A stretch of DNA of 64,000 nucleotides from positions 124,001 to 188,000 of the forward strand of contig JAHDHL010000003.1 of assembly GCA_020631355.1 (NCBI GenBank), written 5' to 3'. The stretch is from Saprospiraceae bacterium (GTDB lineage: Bacteria > Bacteroidota > Bacteroidia > Chitinophagales > Saprospiraceae). Shown one piece after another: positions 35,156 to 43,819 of the stretch (the first letter of the stretch is position 1; each line of letters opens with the position of its first letter). The notes under the pieces were generated by a model, which was not told the origin of the DNA, searched no databases, and was given only the letters and a program-made list of their open reading frames with translations. A program made the translations under genes and the position numbers.

Positions 35156-36738
35156 AATTGGGACTTATAATCATCCAAAAATTCCTTCATCCTAATTTCA
35201 AGATTATCATCAGAAGCTTCTTCCTGCTCCTTGGATATATGAATGGTTTGGGTCGGGAATGCAAAGGAAACATTCAATTCTCTAGCCAGTTTAATTATAT
35301 TCAGCATCAACCTTTGTTTCTCCCTTAGTTCCTCTGACCAAGAGGCAACGTTAAAGAATGTTTGTAAAAAGATATTCAAGGAAGAAGCACCAAATTCCGT
35401 AAGATGGACCTCCGTTTTTTCATCCAATGTTTCCGGATGCAACCTCAGGATTTCCTCAACTCCCTTGATGAATAATTGTAGTTTTTCCGGCGGGGTATCA
35501 TAAGTAATCCCAATTTGGGTGCGATATCTTCTATACACTCTCCGCCCTAGATTATTTACTGTTTCGTTCGCTATCTTCCCATTCGGAACGGATATGATGG
35601 AAGTATCCGAAGCTTGGATACGGGTCGAACGGAATCCTACTTCCTGCACTACGCCCTGGACTCCTCCTGAAATAATATAATCGCCAATATCAAAAGGACG
35701 ATCAATGAAAATCATAAAGGCACCTATGAGGTTTTTAACCGAATCCTGTGAAGCCAAGGCTATTGCCAAACCACCTATCGAAGCTCCTGCTATCAATGCA
35801 GTTACATTCACACCCAATCGTCCCAAAATCGCAGCTACACCAATTCCGACTATTGCTATCTGTACCGCTTTCTTAAGAATATTGAATAACTGGTCCACCA
35901 TCGGCGATTCATGCCTTTGCATGGCCTTTTTCAGATGGTTGGTAACATAATCGAATATTCTCAAACCCAAATAAATCAAAAAGGCATATCTCAATACATC
36001 CAGTATCAAATAAATGGCTCCATTGAGTCGGATAGGAAATTGCAATACGGGCAAAAAGAGCTTCAACAAGTAAAGAATCAATAGGAAACAGACGAACTTC
36101 GCAATCTGATGGATGGTATCCATATCTGATTCGTCGTAGTTAAATCGGGTCTTGGCCAATCGAGTGAACATACTATCCAGGACTCGCACTAAAACAACAT
36201 AAATCAGGGCACCCAACAATAAGAAAATCAAAAATCCTAGGTACTTCCATATCATGACACCAAGAAACTTTCCCGTACCCATCTTTGGTAAGAACTTCAG
36301 GAGGATACTACTCCCATAAGGATAAAGTTGCTTGTGTAGGAATGGGGTAAGCTCTATCGTCTCATCCGAGTAATACCATTTCTCACCTTTTTTCTCCAGG
36401 TAAACCTCAGGTAATTGATCAGGAAACAAGTAATAAATGTGTTTTCCCAAACTGTCCTTGTAAGCAGCATCCTTTGGTATCTTGGTCGTTGCAACAAACA
36501 GATTCTTGGCATCCAAAATCTGCTTGATTTGTATGGCCAATTCTATGGAAGCCTCCTCCCCCACTCCGGTAATCGTTTTGGCAGATTCAATTGCATTATA
36601 GCTATCGGACTGCAAAAAATACAAGTGGCTATAAACCGTTTCATAAGGTGAATTCTGCTTGGCTGATGTCCACTTTTCTTGCGAAAAAAGAGAAACCCAC
36701 CCCATTATGAATAGAAGAAATAGAAAATGCTTTTTCAT
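35140..36738 (-). CDS. MscS-family mechanosensitive channel
   Basis: A 532-residue inner-membrane channel with a signal-like N-terminus (residues 1-19), an extra periplasmic domain (about 20-145), four or five helices (about 155-320) and the MscS core. Core signatures are ASIGGLAIALASQDSVKNLIGAFMIF (pore helix), DRPFDIGDYI, VQEVGFRSTRI and SVPNGKIANETVNNLGRR, then a C-terminal cytoplasmic domain. It opens on membrane tension to release solutes during osmotic downshift. The periplasmic extension makes it longer than E. coli MscS (286 residues). The stop codon lies in the terminator. Confidence 0.93.
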   Translation of the reverse strand: MKKHFLFLLFIMGWVSLFSQEKWTSAKQNSPYETVYSHLYFLQSDSYNAIESAKTITGVGEEASIELAIQIKQILDAKNLFVATTKIPKDAAYKDSLGKHIYYLFPDQLPEVYLEKKGEKWYYSDETIELTPFLHKQLYPYGSSILLKFLPKMGTGKFLGVMIWKYLGFLIFLLLGALIYVVLVRVLDSMFTRLAKTRFNYDESDMDTIHQIAKFVCFLLILYLLKLFLPVLQFPIRLNGAIYLILDVLRYAFLIYLGLRIFDYVTNHLKKAMQRHESPMVDQLFNILKKAVQIAIVGIGVAAILGRLGVNVTALIAGASIGGLAIALASQDSVKNLIGAFMIFIDRPFDIGDYIISGGVQGVVQEVGFRSTRIQASDTSIISVPNGKIANETVNNLGRRVYRRYRTQIGITYDTPPEKLQLFIKGVEEILRLHPETLDEKTEVHLTEFGASSLNIFLQTFFNVASWSEELREKQRLMLNIIKLARELNVSFAFPTQTIHISKEQEEASDDNLEIRMKEFLDDYKSQFKKPD

Positions 36739-36889
36739 GGTATGAAATTATACTTCAAAATTAGTCAGATTAGATGGATTTAGCATTGAAATTATTGTAA
36801 AGAAAATTTTATATGAGTAAAATATATTCCCAATATTAGAACTATATTGAGTTTATCTTGTATGTATTCATAACAAATCACATTTCACC

Positions 36890-37291
36890 ATGGAAAAGTA
36901 TCCTAAGAATAAGCCAGAAAACCAATGGAAAGAAGAATTGGATGACCTCCAATATCATGTACTGAGAAACAAGGGAACGGAGAGGCCTTTTACCGGAGAA
37001 TATGACAAACACTACGATGAAGGCACCTACTCCTGTGCAGGATGTGGACATGAATTATTCCAGTCGGAACAGAAATACAACTCAGGTTGTGGATGGCCTG
37101 CATTCTGGGGAGAATTGGAAAGTGCTGAAATAGAGCAAGTGAGGGATACGAGTCATGGTATGATAAGAACAGAATTGGTATGTTCCAAATGTGGTGGACA
37201 TCTAGGTCATATTTTTAATGACGGCCCACCTCCATCTGGAAAAAGATATTGTATCAACTCTGTCTCTCTAAAATTCAATCCGAATGCATAG
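36890..37291 (+). CDS. msrB: Peptide-methionine (R)-S-oxide reductase
   Basis: A 133-residue soluble enzyme that reduces methionine-R-sulfoxide in proteins. Zinc cysteines are Cys49/Cys52 (SCAGCG) and Cys98/Cys101 (VCSKCGG). The catalytic Cys121 is in KRYCINSVSL, and Cys67 in SGCGWPAFW is placed to act as the resolving cysteine. No signal peptide, so it is cytoplasmic. Its last 17 bases overlap the convergent psuG gene. Confidence 0.96.
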   Translation: MEKYPKNKPENQWKEELDDLQYHVLRNKGTERPFTGEYDKHYDEGTYSCAGCGHELFQSEQKYNSGCGWPAFWGELESAEIEQVRDTSHGMIRTELVCSKCGGHLGHIFNDGPPPSGKRYCINSVSLKFNPNA

Positions 37292-38186
37292 CATGCATTG
37301 CAACAGCAATTCGAGCAGCTAACCGGGCATTATTCCTAGCCAATTCAATATTGGAAACCAGACTCTGACCTGCTGTTAGTTCCTTGATTCTTGATAAAAG
37401 GAAAGGTGTAACCGCCTTTCCTTTTATATTTTGGGATGTTGCCTCTGCCAATGCCTTATCGATGGCTTCATCTATCTTGGATTTTTCATAGGAATATTCC
37501 TCCGGGACAGGATTCGCAATCAACACACCACCCTCCAATCCTAATTGCCATTTAGCATTCAGCATACTCGCAATCGATTCAGGACTATCCATTCTGAATG
37601 GACTATCAAAACCACTTTCACGAGAATAAAATGCAGGGAATTCATCAGTTCCGAAGCTCAATACCGGAACGCCCATCGTTTCCAGATATTCCAAGGTCAG
37701 GCCAATATCCAAGATGGATTTCACACCAGCGGATACCACAGCCACACTCGTCATAGACAGTTCCCTCAAATCCGCTGATATATCCATACTTTCCTGAGCT
37801 CCCCTATGAACTCCTCCGATTCCGCCGGTTGCAAAGATCCTTATACCTGCCATTGCTGCAATTATCATCGTGGATGCGACTGTCGTAGCACCATCCATAC
37901 TACCACTTACAACGATTGGCAAATCCCTTCTGCTGACCTTGGTGATACGCCTACCCTCCTTACCTAGATATTCTAGCTCATTTGGTTCGAGTCCGACCGT
38001 TATCTGCCCTTGTATAATCGCTATTGTAGCAGGCACAGCGCCTAACTGACGGATTTCGTCCTCTAACATGCGCCCAGTTTCGACATTCTCCGGATAAGGC
38101 ATCCCATGAGAGATGATGGTTGACTCCAAGGCGACAACAGGTAGTCGTTTTGCTAGAGCTTCTTGTATCTCTTTTGAATACTTCAA
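37275..38186 (-). CDS. psuG: Pseudouridine-5'-phosphate glycosidase
   Basis: A 303-residue enzyme that splits pseudouridine 5'-phosphate into uracil and ribose 5-phosphate. Family motifs are VALESTIISHGMPYPENVETG (catalytic-type Glu21), the Lys-bearing RRITKVSRRDLP, GGIGGVHRGAQESMDISADL (manganese site) and NPVPEEYSY. The partner kinase gene psuK is not adjacent. The gene overlaps msrB by 17 bases at the 3' end. Confidence 0.95.
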   Translation of the reverse strand: MKYSKEIQEALAKRLPVVALESTIISHGMPYPENVETGRMLEDEIRQLGAVPATIAIIQGQITVGLEPNELEYLGKEGRRITKVSRRDLPIVVSGSMDGATTVASTMIIAAMAGIRIFATGGIGGVHRGAQESMDISADLRELSMTSVAVVSAGVKSILDIGLTLEYLETMGVPVLSFGTDEFPAFYSRESGFDSPFRMDSPESIASMLNAKWQLGLEGGVLIANPVPEEYSYEKSKIDEAIDKALAEATSQNIKGKAVTPFLLSRIKELTAGQSLVSNIELARNNARLAARIAVAMHAMHSD

Positions 38187-38332
38187 TTAATATACTGATT
38201 ATCAATTAATTAAATAAATTAAATTCATACTTTAAATCCTAAAATATCATGTTAAAATAATGAGTAATTTAAAATTATAAAGTTAACTTTACATGGTAAA
38301 ACTCTTTAATTTTTATAACAAATACTTATTCT

Positions 38333-41300
38333 ATGAAAAATAACTTAACCATGTTTTTCATTTTGTGTTGTCTTGCATTCGTGGGCTCGTACCAGAGTGC
38401 TTCAGCACAATGTATCCCTACGGGAGCATCAACAGTGTTCGGAACAGCGGATGCCAATACTGGTTCCACTTTCAGTTTCACGGGTGTTCCTACAGGAAAT
38501 GTCATTACCCTAGTTGCTACAGGGCCAAATGATGTTTTCACCTTCGATTTGTGTGCCAATGCAGCAGATGGATGGGCGGATGGAACTGCGGATTCCAACT
38601 TGTCTGTCCTTGATGCAAACAGTGGAACGGCAAATGCATTAGCCAATCTTGATGATGGTTGTACCAATGGAGCCGGTCCTGAATTCTGGGGTCCTTCATT
38701 CGGTGCTTGGTCTCCTACTACTGCTGGTACTTACTACCTGTATTTAACAGAATGGAACTATTATGACCCAGCTTACGACAATCCTTGTATTGCGGATGGT
38801 GTGAATAGTTATAATATCAACATCACAGTATCCGCGCCAGGTATATGTGAGGCTGATGACTGGACTAATTCCAATCCCCTGGATGTATGTCCTGGTTCCA
38901 CTGAAGTTATCAACATAGGTGCCACAGCTCAATCTGATGGCGGTTATGTAATCGGTTTCAGTGACGGAGCTGGAGGTACTGGCGGTCTTGCAGGTGGTTT
39001 CACGTTGACTAATGTAACACCTCCTTACAACTTGAATTCTAATCTAAACGGCGTACTTCCAAATAACAACATTCCTGATTTGGGAGGTACTTGGGAATTG
39101 ACACTTTATGCTTTAGATGCAGCTGGTGAGCCATGTGATTCTACATCTGTACTATCTGTTAATTTCTTGGCAGTTGGTGATCCAAATTGTCAATGTGAAG
39201 CAGGTGACTGGGCTACAATGGGCCCTCTTAACATCTGTCCGGGTGAAACAGACTCACTTGAAGTAGATGGTAACCAAGTTGCTGGTGGTGGCTTTGCATT
39301 TGGATTTGATGATGCTGCCGGTGGTACTGGTGGTCTTGCAGGTGGTTTCACCATCACAGGATTCAATTCGCTAGCAGATTTCCCATATGTCATTGACAAT
39401 GATTTGAGTGGTGTATTGAGTTCCAATAACCTACCATTACTACAAGGCCAATGGGAGGTAACACTTTTTGCTTTGGATGGAGCTGGTGGCAACTGTGATT
39501 CTACTGCTGCCATCACTGTGAATTTCTTGGATGTGAATGATCCTAACTGTAATGCTGGTCCTTGTGAAGCAGGAGACTGGACAACAATGAGTCCTTTGAC
39601 TGTTTGTTCTGGTGTAACTGATTCCTTGGAAGTAGATGGTACACAAGTATCTGATGGTGGATTCGAGCTAGGATTCAGCGATGCCAATGGCGGTACTGGT
39701 GGTCTTGCAGGTGGTTTCACATTAACAGGATTCCCAGATGCAACTGCTTTCCCATACCTATTTGATGATGATTTGGGAGGTGTATTAAGTGCTAACAACC
39801 TACCTGTACTTGGTGGTTCTTGGGATATTACACTTTATGCACTTGATGGTGTAGGTAATCCTTGTGATTCTTCCTCAGTTATGACTGTGAACTTTGTTCC
39901 TGCTCCTAACGCTACACTAACAGCTTCATATGATTGTACTGCAAATTCCATTACAGTTGATGTTACTGCTTCTGATTTCACAGGTGGTATGGTTGAGGTT
40001 GCTGGTCAATCTCAGATGTTCACAGGTGTGGGCATGTATACATTCAGTGGTTTGACTCCTGATCAGACATATACTGCAATCCTTACTGACGATAACTGTG
40101 GTTCACAATTCGGACAACAAGTCTTACCTCAATGTTCCACTCCTTGTGCTGGAGCAACTGAAGGTTTGACTGATGGTGGTCTTGAGGGTGCTCCAGGTTC
40201 TGCTTGGACTGAAATTTTAACAAATCCAAGTAATACGGATACAATAGATATACCAATTGTAGACGCAAGTAATCCATTGGTTGGCGCTCAGAGTGCTTGG
40301 TTCGGTGGATTCGGAGCTGATGGTTCCATTTCTTATTTGACTCAGTCCATTACCATTCCTGCAAATACTGCTTCTGCTACCCTTACTTTCTGGGCACTTG
40401 AAGGTGGTGAATGTTCTGCTGGTGATGTATTGACTGTATCGGTTGGTGGTACGACTGAATTCACACAAGATGGTACAAACGCCAATTGTGGATCAGGTGA
40501 GTGGCACATGTACATGGTTGATCTTTCAGCTTATGCTGACGGTATGGCTTACGATTTGGTTATCCAATATGACCAATTGAGTACAACTGGCAACTCTAAC
40601 CTATTCTTGGATAATGCTTCCTTGGAAATCTGTCCATGTCCTAACTTGAGTTTGAGTACTGCATCAACTGCTGAAACTTGTGGTGATGCTTCAGGTACGG
40701 CAACTGTAACTGCCATGGGTGGTACTGGATATACTTACATGTGGTCTAATGGAGACATGACTGCTACTGCTACTGGCCTGGCTTCAGGTACACATACAGT
40801 AACTGTTACTGATACAGGTTCAGGTTGTACTGCTACTGCTACTGCAATGGTAATGAACCAACTTTCTACTACAGCATTGACTGTAACTGTTTCTTCAACA
40901 CCTGAGAATTGTGGTTCTAATGATGGTTCCGCAATGGTTGATAATGTAACCGGTGGTTCTGGAAACTACTCTTACATGTGGGTTACTGGTGATATGACTG
41001 CTTCTGTTAGTGGTTTGGCTGCCGGTACTTATCCAGTGACTGTTACTGATATGATGACAGGTTGTTCAGGTACTGCTACTGCATCAGTAGGTTCTGCAGG
41101 TGGTCCTAATGTTGTTGTTGACAATATCATGGATGCTTCTTGTAATGGTGGAATGGACGGTGCTATCATGATTTCCGTATCCGGTGGTGCTATGCCTTAC
41201 ACATTCTCATGGTCCAATGGTGAAACAACTGAGGATATCTCAGGATTAGCTGCGGGTGACTATACAGGTACAGTTACTGATGACAATGGTTGTTCATTCA

Positions 41301-42286
41301 TCGCTAATGCGACAATCGGTGAACCAATGGAAATCATGGTAAATGTAGATGCATTGAACAATGCTTCTTGTAATGGTGGCGCTAATGGTTCTATCCTTAT
41401 CTCTGTAACAGGAGGTACTGCTCCTTACATGTTCTCATGGTCCAATGGTGATACAACTGAGGATATTGCTGGATTAGCTGCTGGTGATTACACAGGTACG
41501 ATTACGGATGCCAATGGTTGCGAATTGGTTGCTGGCCCTGTGACAATTACAGAGCCTACCATGATTGATGTTACTGTTGATGCTCTAACTGATGCTTCAT
41601 GTAACGGTGGTGCTGATGGTGCAATTGCCATTTCTGTAAGTGGTGGTACAGCTCCTTATACATTCTCTTGGTCCAATGGTGCATTGACTGAGGATTTGAC
41701 GGGTCTTGCTGCTGGTGATTATACAGGTACGATTACTGATTTCAACGGTTGTGAACTTGTTGCTGGTCCTGTTACTGTAGGTGAGCCAACTGCAATCGAT
41801 GTTGTAGTTGATAATGTATTGGGTTCATTCGGAACTGATGGTGTTATCGAAATCACTGTTTCTGGTGGTACACCTCCATACACTTATGCATGGTCCAATG
41901 GTGACACGACTGAGGATTTGGGTGGTTTGGCTGCCGGTGATTATACAGGTACGATTACGGATGCCAATGGTTGTGAATTGGTAGCTGGTCCTGTAACCAT
42001 CAGTGATTTGACAAGCGTGGAAGATATTGATGAAATCTCATCTTTCTCCTTGACTCCTAACCCAACTATGGGTGATGTGAGAATCGAAATCAACATGGAT
42101 GCTAACTACGATGTAGACCTACAGGTATTCGATCTAACAGGTAGAGCGCTTATCTCAAGCATGAAGCCAAATACGAATCAAGCTGTATTCGAATTGGATA
42201 TGAGTAGCTTTGCTGATGGCGTATACTTTGCTAGATTTACCGTTGATGGTAAGGTATTCACTGAAAGAATCATTAAGTCGAACTAA
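38333..42286 (+). CDS. Giant T9SS-secreted surface protein with SprB-type repeats
   Basis: A 1317-residue exported protein with signal peptide (residues 1-25, ending SASAQC). Three homologous modules of about 116-123 residues start at Cys172, Cys288 and Cys411 with CEA(D/G)DW and G-G-T-G-G-L-A-G-G-F-T. A beta-sandwich (about 600-770) with LTFWALEGGE and LDNASLEIC resembles a carbohydrate-binding or MAM-like domain. Six SprB-type repeats (about 77 residues each) follow. The C-terminus (about 1240-1317) is a T9SS type A sorting domain: LTPNPTMGDVRI, VFDLTGRAL, SFADGVYFARFTVDGKVFTERIIK. It is probably cell-surface attached, for adhesion or gliding. Codons are unusually T-ending (GGT, ACT, GCT), suggesting high expression. 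A hairpin terminator follows. Confidence 0.9.
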   Translation: MKNNLTMFFILCCLAFVGSYQSASAQCIPTGASTVFGTADANTGSTFSFTGVPTGNVITLVATGPNDVFTFDLCANAADGWADGTADSNLSVLDANSGTANALANLDDGCTNGAGPEFWGPSFGAWSPTTAGTYYLYLTEWNYYDPAYDNPCIADGVNSYNINITVSAPGICEADDWTNSNPLDVCPGSTEVINIGATAQSDGGYVIGFSDGAGGTGGLAGGFTLTNVTPPYNLNSNLNGVLPNNNIPDLGGTWELTLYALDAAGEPCDSTSVLSVNFLAVGDPNCQCEAGDWATMGPLNICPGETDSLEVDGNQVAGGGFAFGFDDAAGGTGGLAGGFTITGFNSLADFPYVIDNDLSGVLSSNNLPLLQGQWEVTLFALDGAGGNCDSTAAITVNFLDVNDPNCNAGPCEAGDWTTMSPLTVCSGVTDSLEVDGTQVSDGGFELGFSDANGGTGGLAGGFTLTGFPDATAFPYLFDDDLGGVLSANNLPVLGGSWDITLYALDGVGNPCDSSSVMTVNFVPAPNATLTASYDCTANSITVDVTASDFTGGMVEVAGQSQMFTGVGMYTFSGLTPDQTYTAILTDDNCGSQFGQQVLPQCSTPCAGATEGLTDGGLEGAPGSAWTEILTNPSNTDTIDIPIVDASNPLVGAQSAWFGGFGADGSISYLTQSITIPANTASATLTFWALEGGECSAGDVLTVSVGGTTEFTQDGTNANCGSGEWHMYMVDLSAYADGMAYDLVIQYDQLSTTGNSNLFLDNASLEICPCPNLSLSTASTAETCGDASGTATVTAMGGTGYTYMWSNGDMTATATGLASGTHTVTVTDTGSGCTATATAMVMNQLSTTALTVTVSSTPENCGSNDGSAMVDNVTGGSGNYSYMWVTGDMTASVSGLAAGTYPVTVTDMMTGCSGTATASVGSAGGPNVVVDNIMDASCNGGMDGAIMISVSGGAMPYTFSWSNGETTEDISGLAAGDYTGTVTDDNGCSFIANATIGEPMEIMVNVDALNNASCNGGANGSILISVTGGTAPYMFSWSNGDTTEDIAGLAAGDYTGTITDANGCELVAGPVTITEPTMIDVTVDALTDASCNGGADGAIAISVSGGTAPYTFSWSNGALTEDLTGLAAGDYTGTITDFNGCELVAGPVTVGEPTAIDVVVDNVLGSFGTDGVIEITVSGGTPPYTYAWSNGDTTEDLGGLAAGDYTGTITDANGCELVAGPVTISDLTSVEDIDEISSFSLTPNPTMGDVRIEINMDANYDVDLQVFDLTGRALISSMKPNTNQAVFELDMSSFADGVYFARFTVDGKVFTERIIKSN
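38846..39900 (+). repeat. Three tandem coding repeats in the T9SS surface protein
   Basis: Three units starting at 38846, 39194 and 39563 (348 and 369 bases apart). Each begins with the codon for a cysteine followed by Glu-Ala, shares GGTGGLAGGF and a G-W/Q-x-(L/V/I)-T-L-(Y/F)-A-L-D segment, and ends with NF-L/V. They are protein-domain repeats, not mobile DNA. Confidence 0.85.
40679..42010 (+). repeat. Six SprB-type coding repeats
   Basis: Units are phased on a Cys codon at 40679, 40910, 41141, 41369 and 41600, with a sixth at 41828 where Cys has become Phe. Spacing is 231, 231, 228, 231 and 228 bases. The last four units are close at DNA level as well as protein level (SWSNG, GLAAGDYTG, TITD.NGCELVAGP), which points to recent duplication or gene conversion. 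Confidence 0.88.
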
Positions 42287-42307
42287 TATTTGACTTTTGA
42301 TATAAAG

Positions 42308-42341
42308 AAAGCCCCCTCGGAAATTTCCGAGGGGGCTTTTC
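42308..42341. terminator. Terminator after the T9SS surface protein gene
   Basis: AAAGCCCCCTCGGA (42308-42321), loop AATT, TCCGAGGGGGCTTT (42326-42339) and T's. A symmetric GC-rich stem with A/T flanks should work for both this gene and the convergent rocD. Confidence 0.93.
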
Positions 42342-42369
42342 TATTAATATGTTCTTGAAAAAGAATCGA

Positions 42370-43611
42370 CTAGGCCTTGAATTCCATAATCGTCTTTTCG
42401 ATGATTTCACAACAATCATTCAATTGTTCATCAGTCATGACCAAAGGTGGTGCAAAACGAATGATATTTCCATGAGTAGGCTTTGCCAGTAATCCATTGT
42501 CCCTTAATGCAAGGCAGATATTCCAAGCAGTAGAACTATCAGGTGTATCATTGATAACAATGGCGTTCAATAAGCCCCTACCCCTAACAAGAGTCAGCAA
42601 ATCAGACTTTTCTACCAACTTGGACATTCTCTCTCTGAAGATTTGTCCTAATCGTTCTGCATTTTCGGATAGTTTTTCATCCTTTACCACTTCCAAAGCA
42701 GCCATTGCCACCTTACAGGCTAATGGATTACCACCAAAAGTAGAGCCGTGTTCACCCGGTTTTATCGTAAGCATAATCTCATCCCTAGCCAATACCGCAG
42801 AAACAGGGAATACACCGCCAGAAAGCGCCTTACCCAATATCAGAATATCCGGCTTGAATCCCTCATGTTCACAACAAATCAGCTTGCCCGTTCTTGCAAT
42901 TCCAGTCTGCACCTCATCTGCAATGAATAGTACATTATTCTTACGGCACAATTCATAAGCTGACTTCAGGTATCCATCATCAGGTACTACTACACCAGCT
43001 TCACCTTGGATAGGCTCCACCATGAAACCGGCTACATTCGGATCTTTCAATGCCGCTTCCAAAGCAGGTAAATCATTGTATGGAATAATCTCATATCCTG
43101 GCATATAAGGACCAAAACCTGTTGTACTACTAGGATCCGTGGATGAGGAAATGGCTGCCAATGTTCTTCCCCAGAAGTTACCAGATACAAAAATTATCTT
43201 AGCCTGATTGGTTGGTACGCCTTTCACCTCATAGGCCCACTTCCTACAGAGTTTTACGGCAGTTTCTCCTCCCTCAACTCCGGTATTCATCGGAAGTACC
43301 TTATCATAACCAAAGTATTCGGTTATGTATTTCTCATAAACACCCAACACATTGTTATAGAATGCCCTGGATGTAAGGGTAAGGATATCGGCCTGTTCTT
43401 TCAATGCCCCTACAATTCTCGGATGGCAATGACCTTGATTAACAGCTGAATAGGCAGATAGGAAATCATAATACTGCTTACCTTCCACGTCCCAAACCAA
43501 AGCACCCTCACCTTTCGCAAGTACTACTTCTAATGGATGGTAATTATGCGCCCCATGTTGATCTTCCAGCTTCATCAAATCTGCTGAAGTCATTGACTTT
43601 TGCTCTATCAT
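42370..43611 (-). CDS. rocD: Ornithine aminotransferase
   Basis: A 413-residue PLP enzyme (class III aminotransferase) that converts ornithine and 2-oxoglutarate to glutamate-5-semialdehyde and glutamate. Signatures are [17 protein letters not shown] (N-terminal), [30 protein letters not shown], Asp232 in FIADEVQTG and the PLP-binding Lys261 in [10 protein letters not shown]. The [10 protein letters not shown] pattern is specific for OAT as opposed to acetylornithine aminotransferase. It stands alone and faces the surface-protein gene across a shared hairpin. Confidence 0.95.
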   Translation of the reverse strand: MIEQKSMTSADLMKLEDQHGAHNYHPLEVVLAKGEGALVWDVEGKQYYDFLSAYSAVNQGHCHPRIVGALKEQADILTLTSRAFYNNVLGVYEKYITEYFGYDKVLPMNTGVEGGETAVKLCRKWAYEVKGVPTNQAKIIFVSGNFWGRTLAAISSSTDPSSTTGFGPYMPGYEIIPYNDLPALEAALKDPNVAGFMVEPIQGEAGVVVPDDGYLKSAYELCRKNNVLFIADEVQTGIARTGKLICCEHEGFKPDILILGKALSGGVFPVSAVLARDEIMLTIKPGEHGSTFGGNPLACKVAMAALEVVKDEKLSENAERLGQIFRERMSKLVEKSDLLTLVRGRGLLNAIVINDTPDSSTAWNICLALRDNGLLAKPTHGNIIRFAPPLVMTDEQLNDCCEIIEKTIMEFKA

Positions 43612-43759
43612 TATAAATTAGACTTAAGAGATTAGGAAAGCTGCAATATACGATATTCCCATGTAAGTATCTTAGTAGATTATACTTTCTCAAGCCTCTT
43701 GTATACTACTGTGCGAATCCATTCTTCTTATCACTTTCATCATATTCCACAAGTCTGGA

Positions 43760-43791
43760 TTTGCCTTGGATTCATATTATTATTATACTTG
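43760..43791 (+). promoter_or_regulatory. Promoter of the tandem DUF3857/transglutaminase operon
   Basis: TTTG (43760-43763), exactly 20 bases, TATACTTG (43784-43791). The expected transcript start near 43798 places the ATG at 43820 downstream and excludes a start at the TTG at 43766. Confidence 0.55.
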
Positions 43792-43819
43792 TATCATTAA
43801 CAACTACAAATACTATAAA

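Noticed and set aside
39190-39798. Long minus-strand open frame opposite the T9SS surface-protein gene
   Set aside because: It is the mirror of a strongly biased coding sequence. It has low-complexity Pro/Ser content, no signal and no start context. The plus-strand gene has signal, domains and sorting tail.
40679-42010. Regular repeats that could be read as CRISPR or satellite DNA
   Set aside because: The 228-231-base period is a multiple of three and every unit is translated as an SprB-type protein repeat. There are no spacers or cas genes.
43766-43819. TTG start for the first transglutaminase-like gene
   Set aside because: A TTTG-N20-TATACTTG promoter at 43760-43791 puts this TTG upstream of the expected transcript start, and the ATG at 43820 gives a clean signal peptide.
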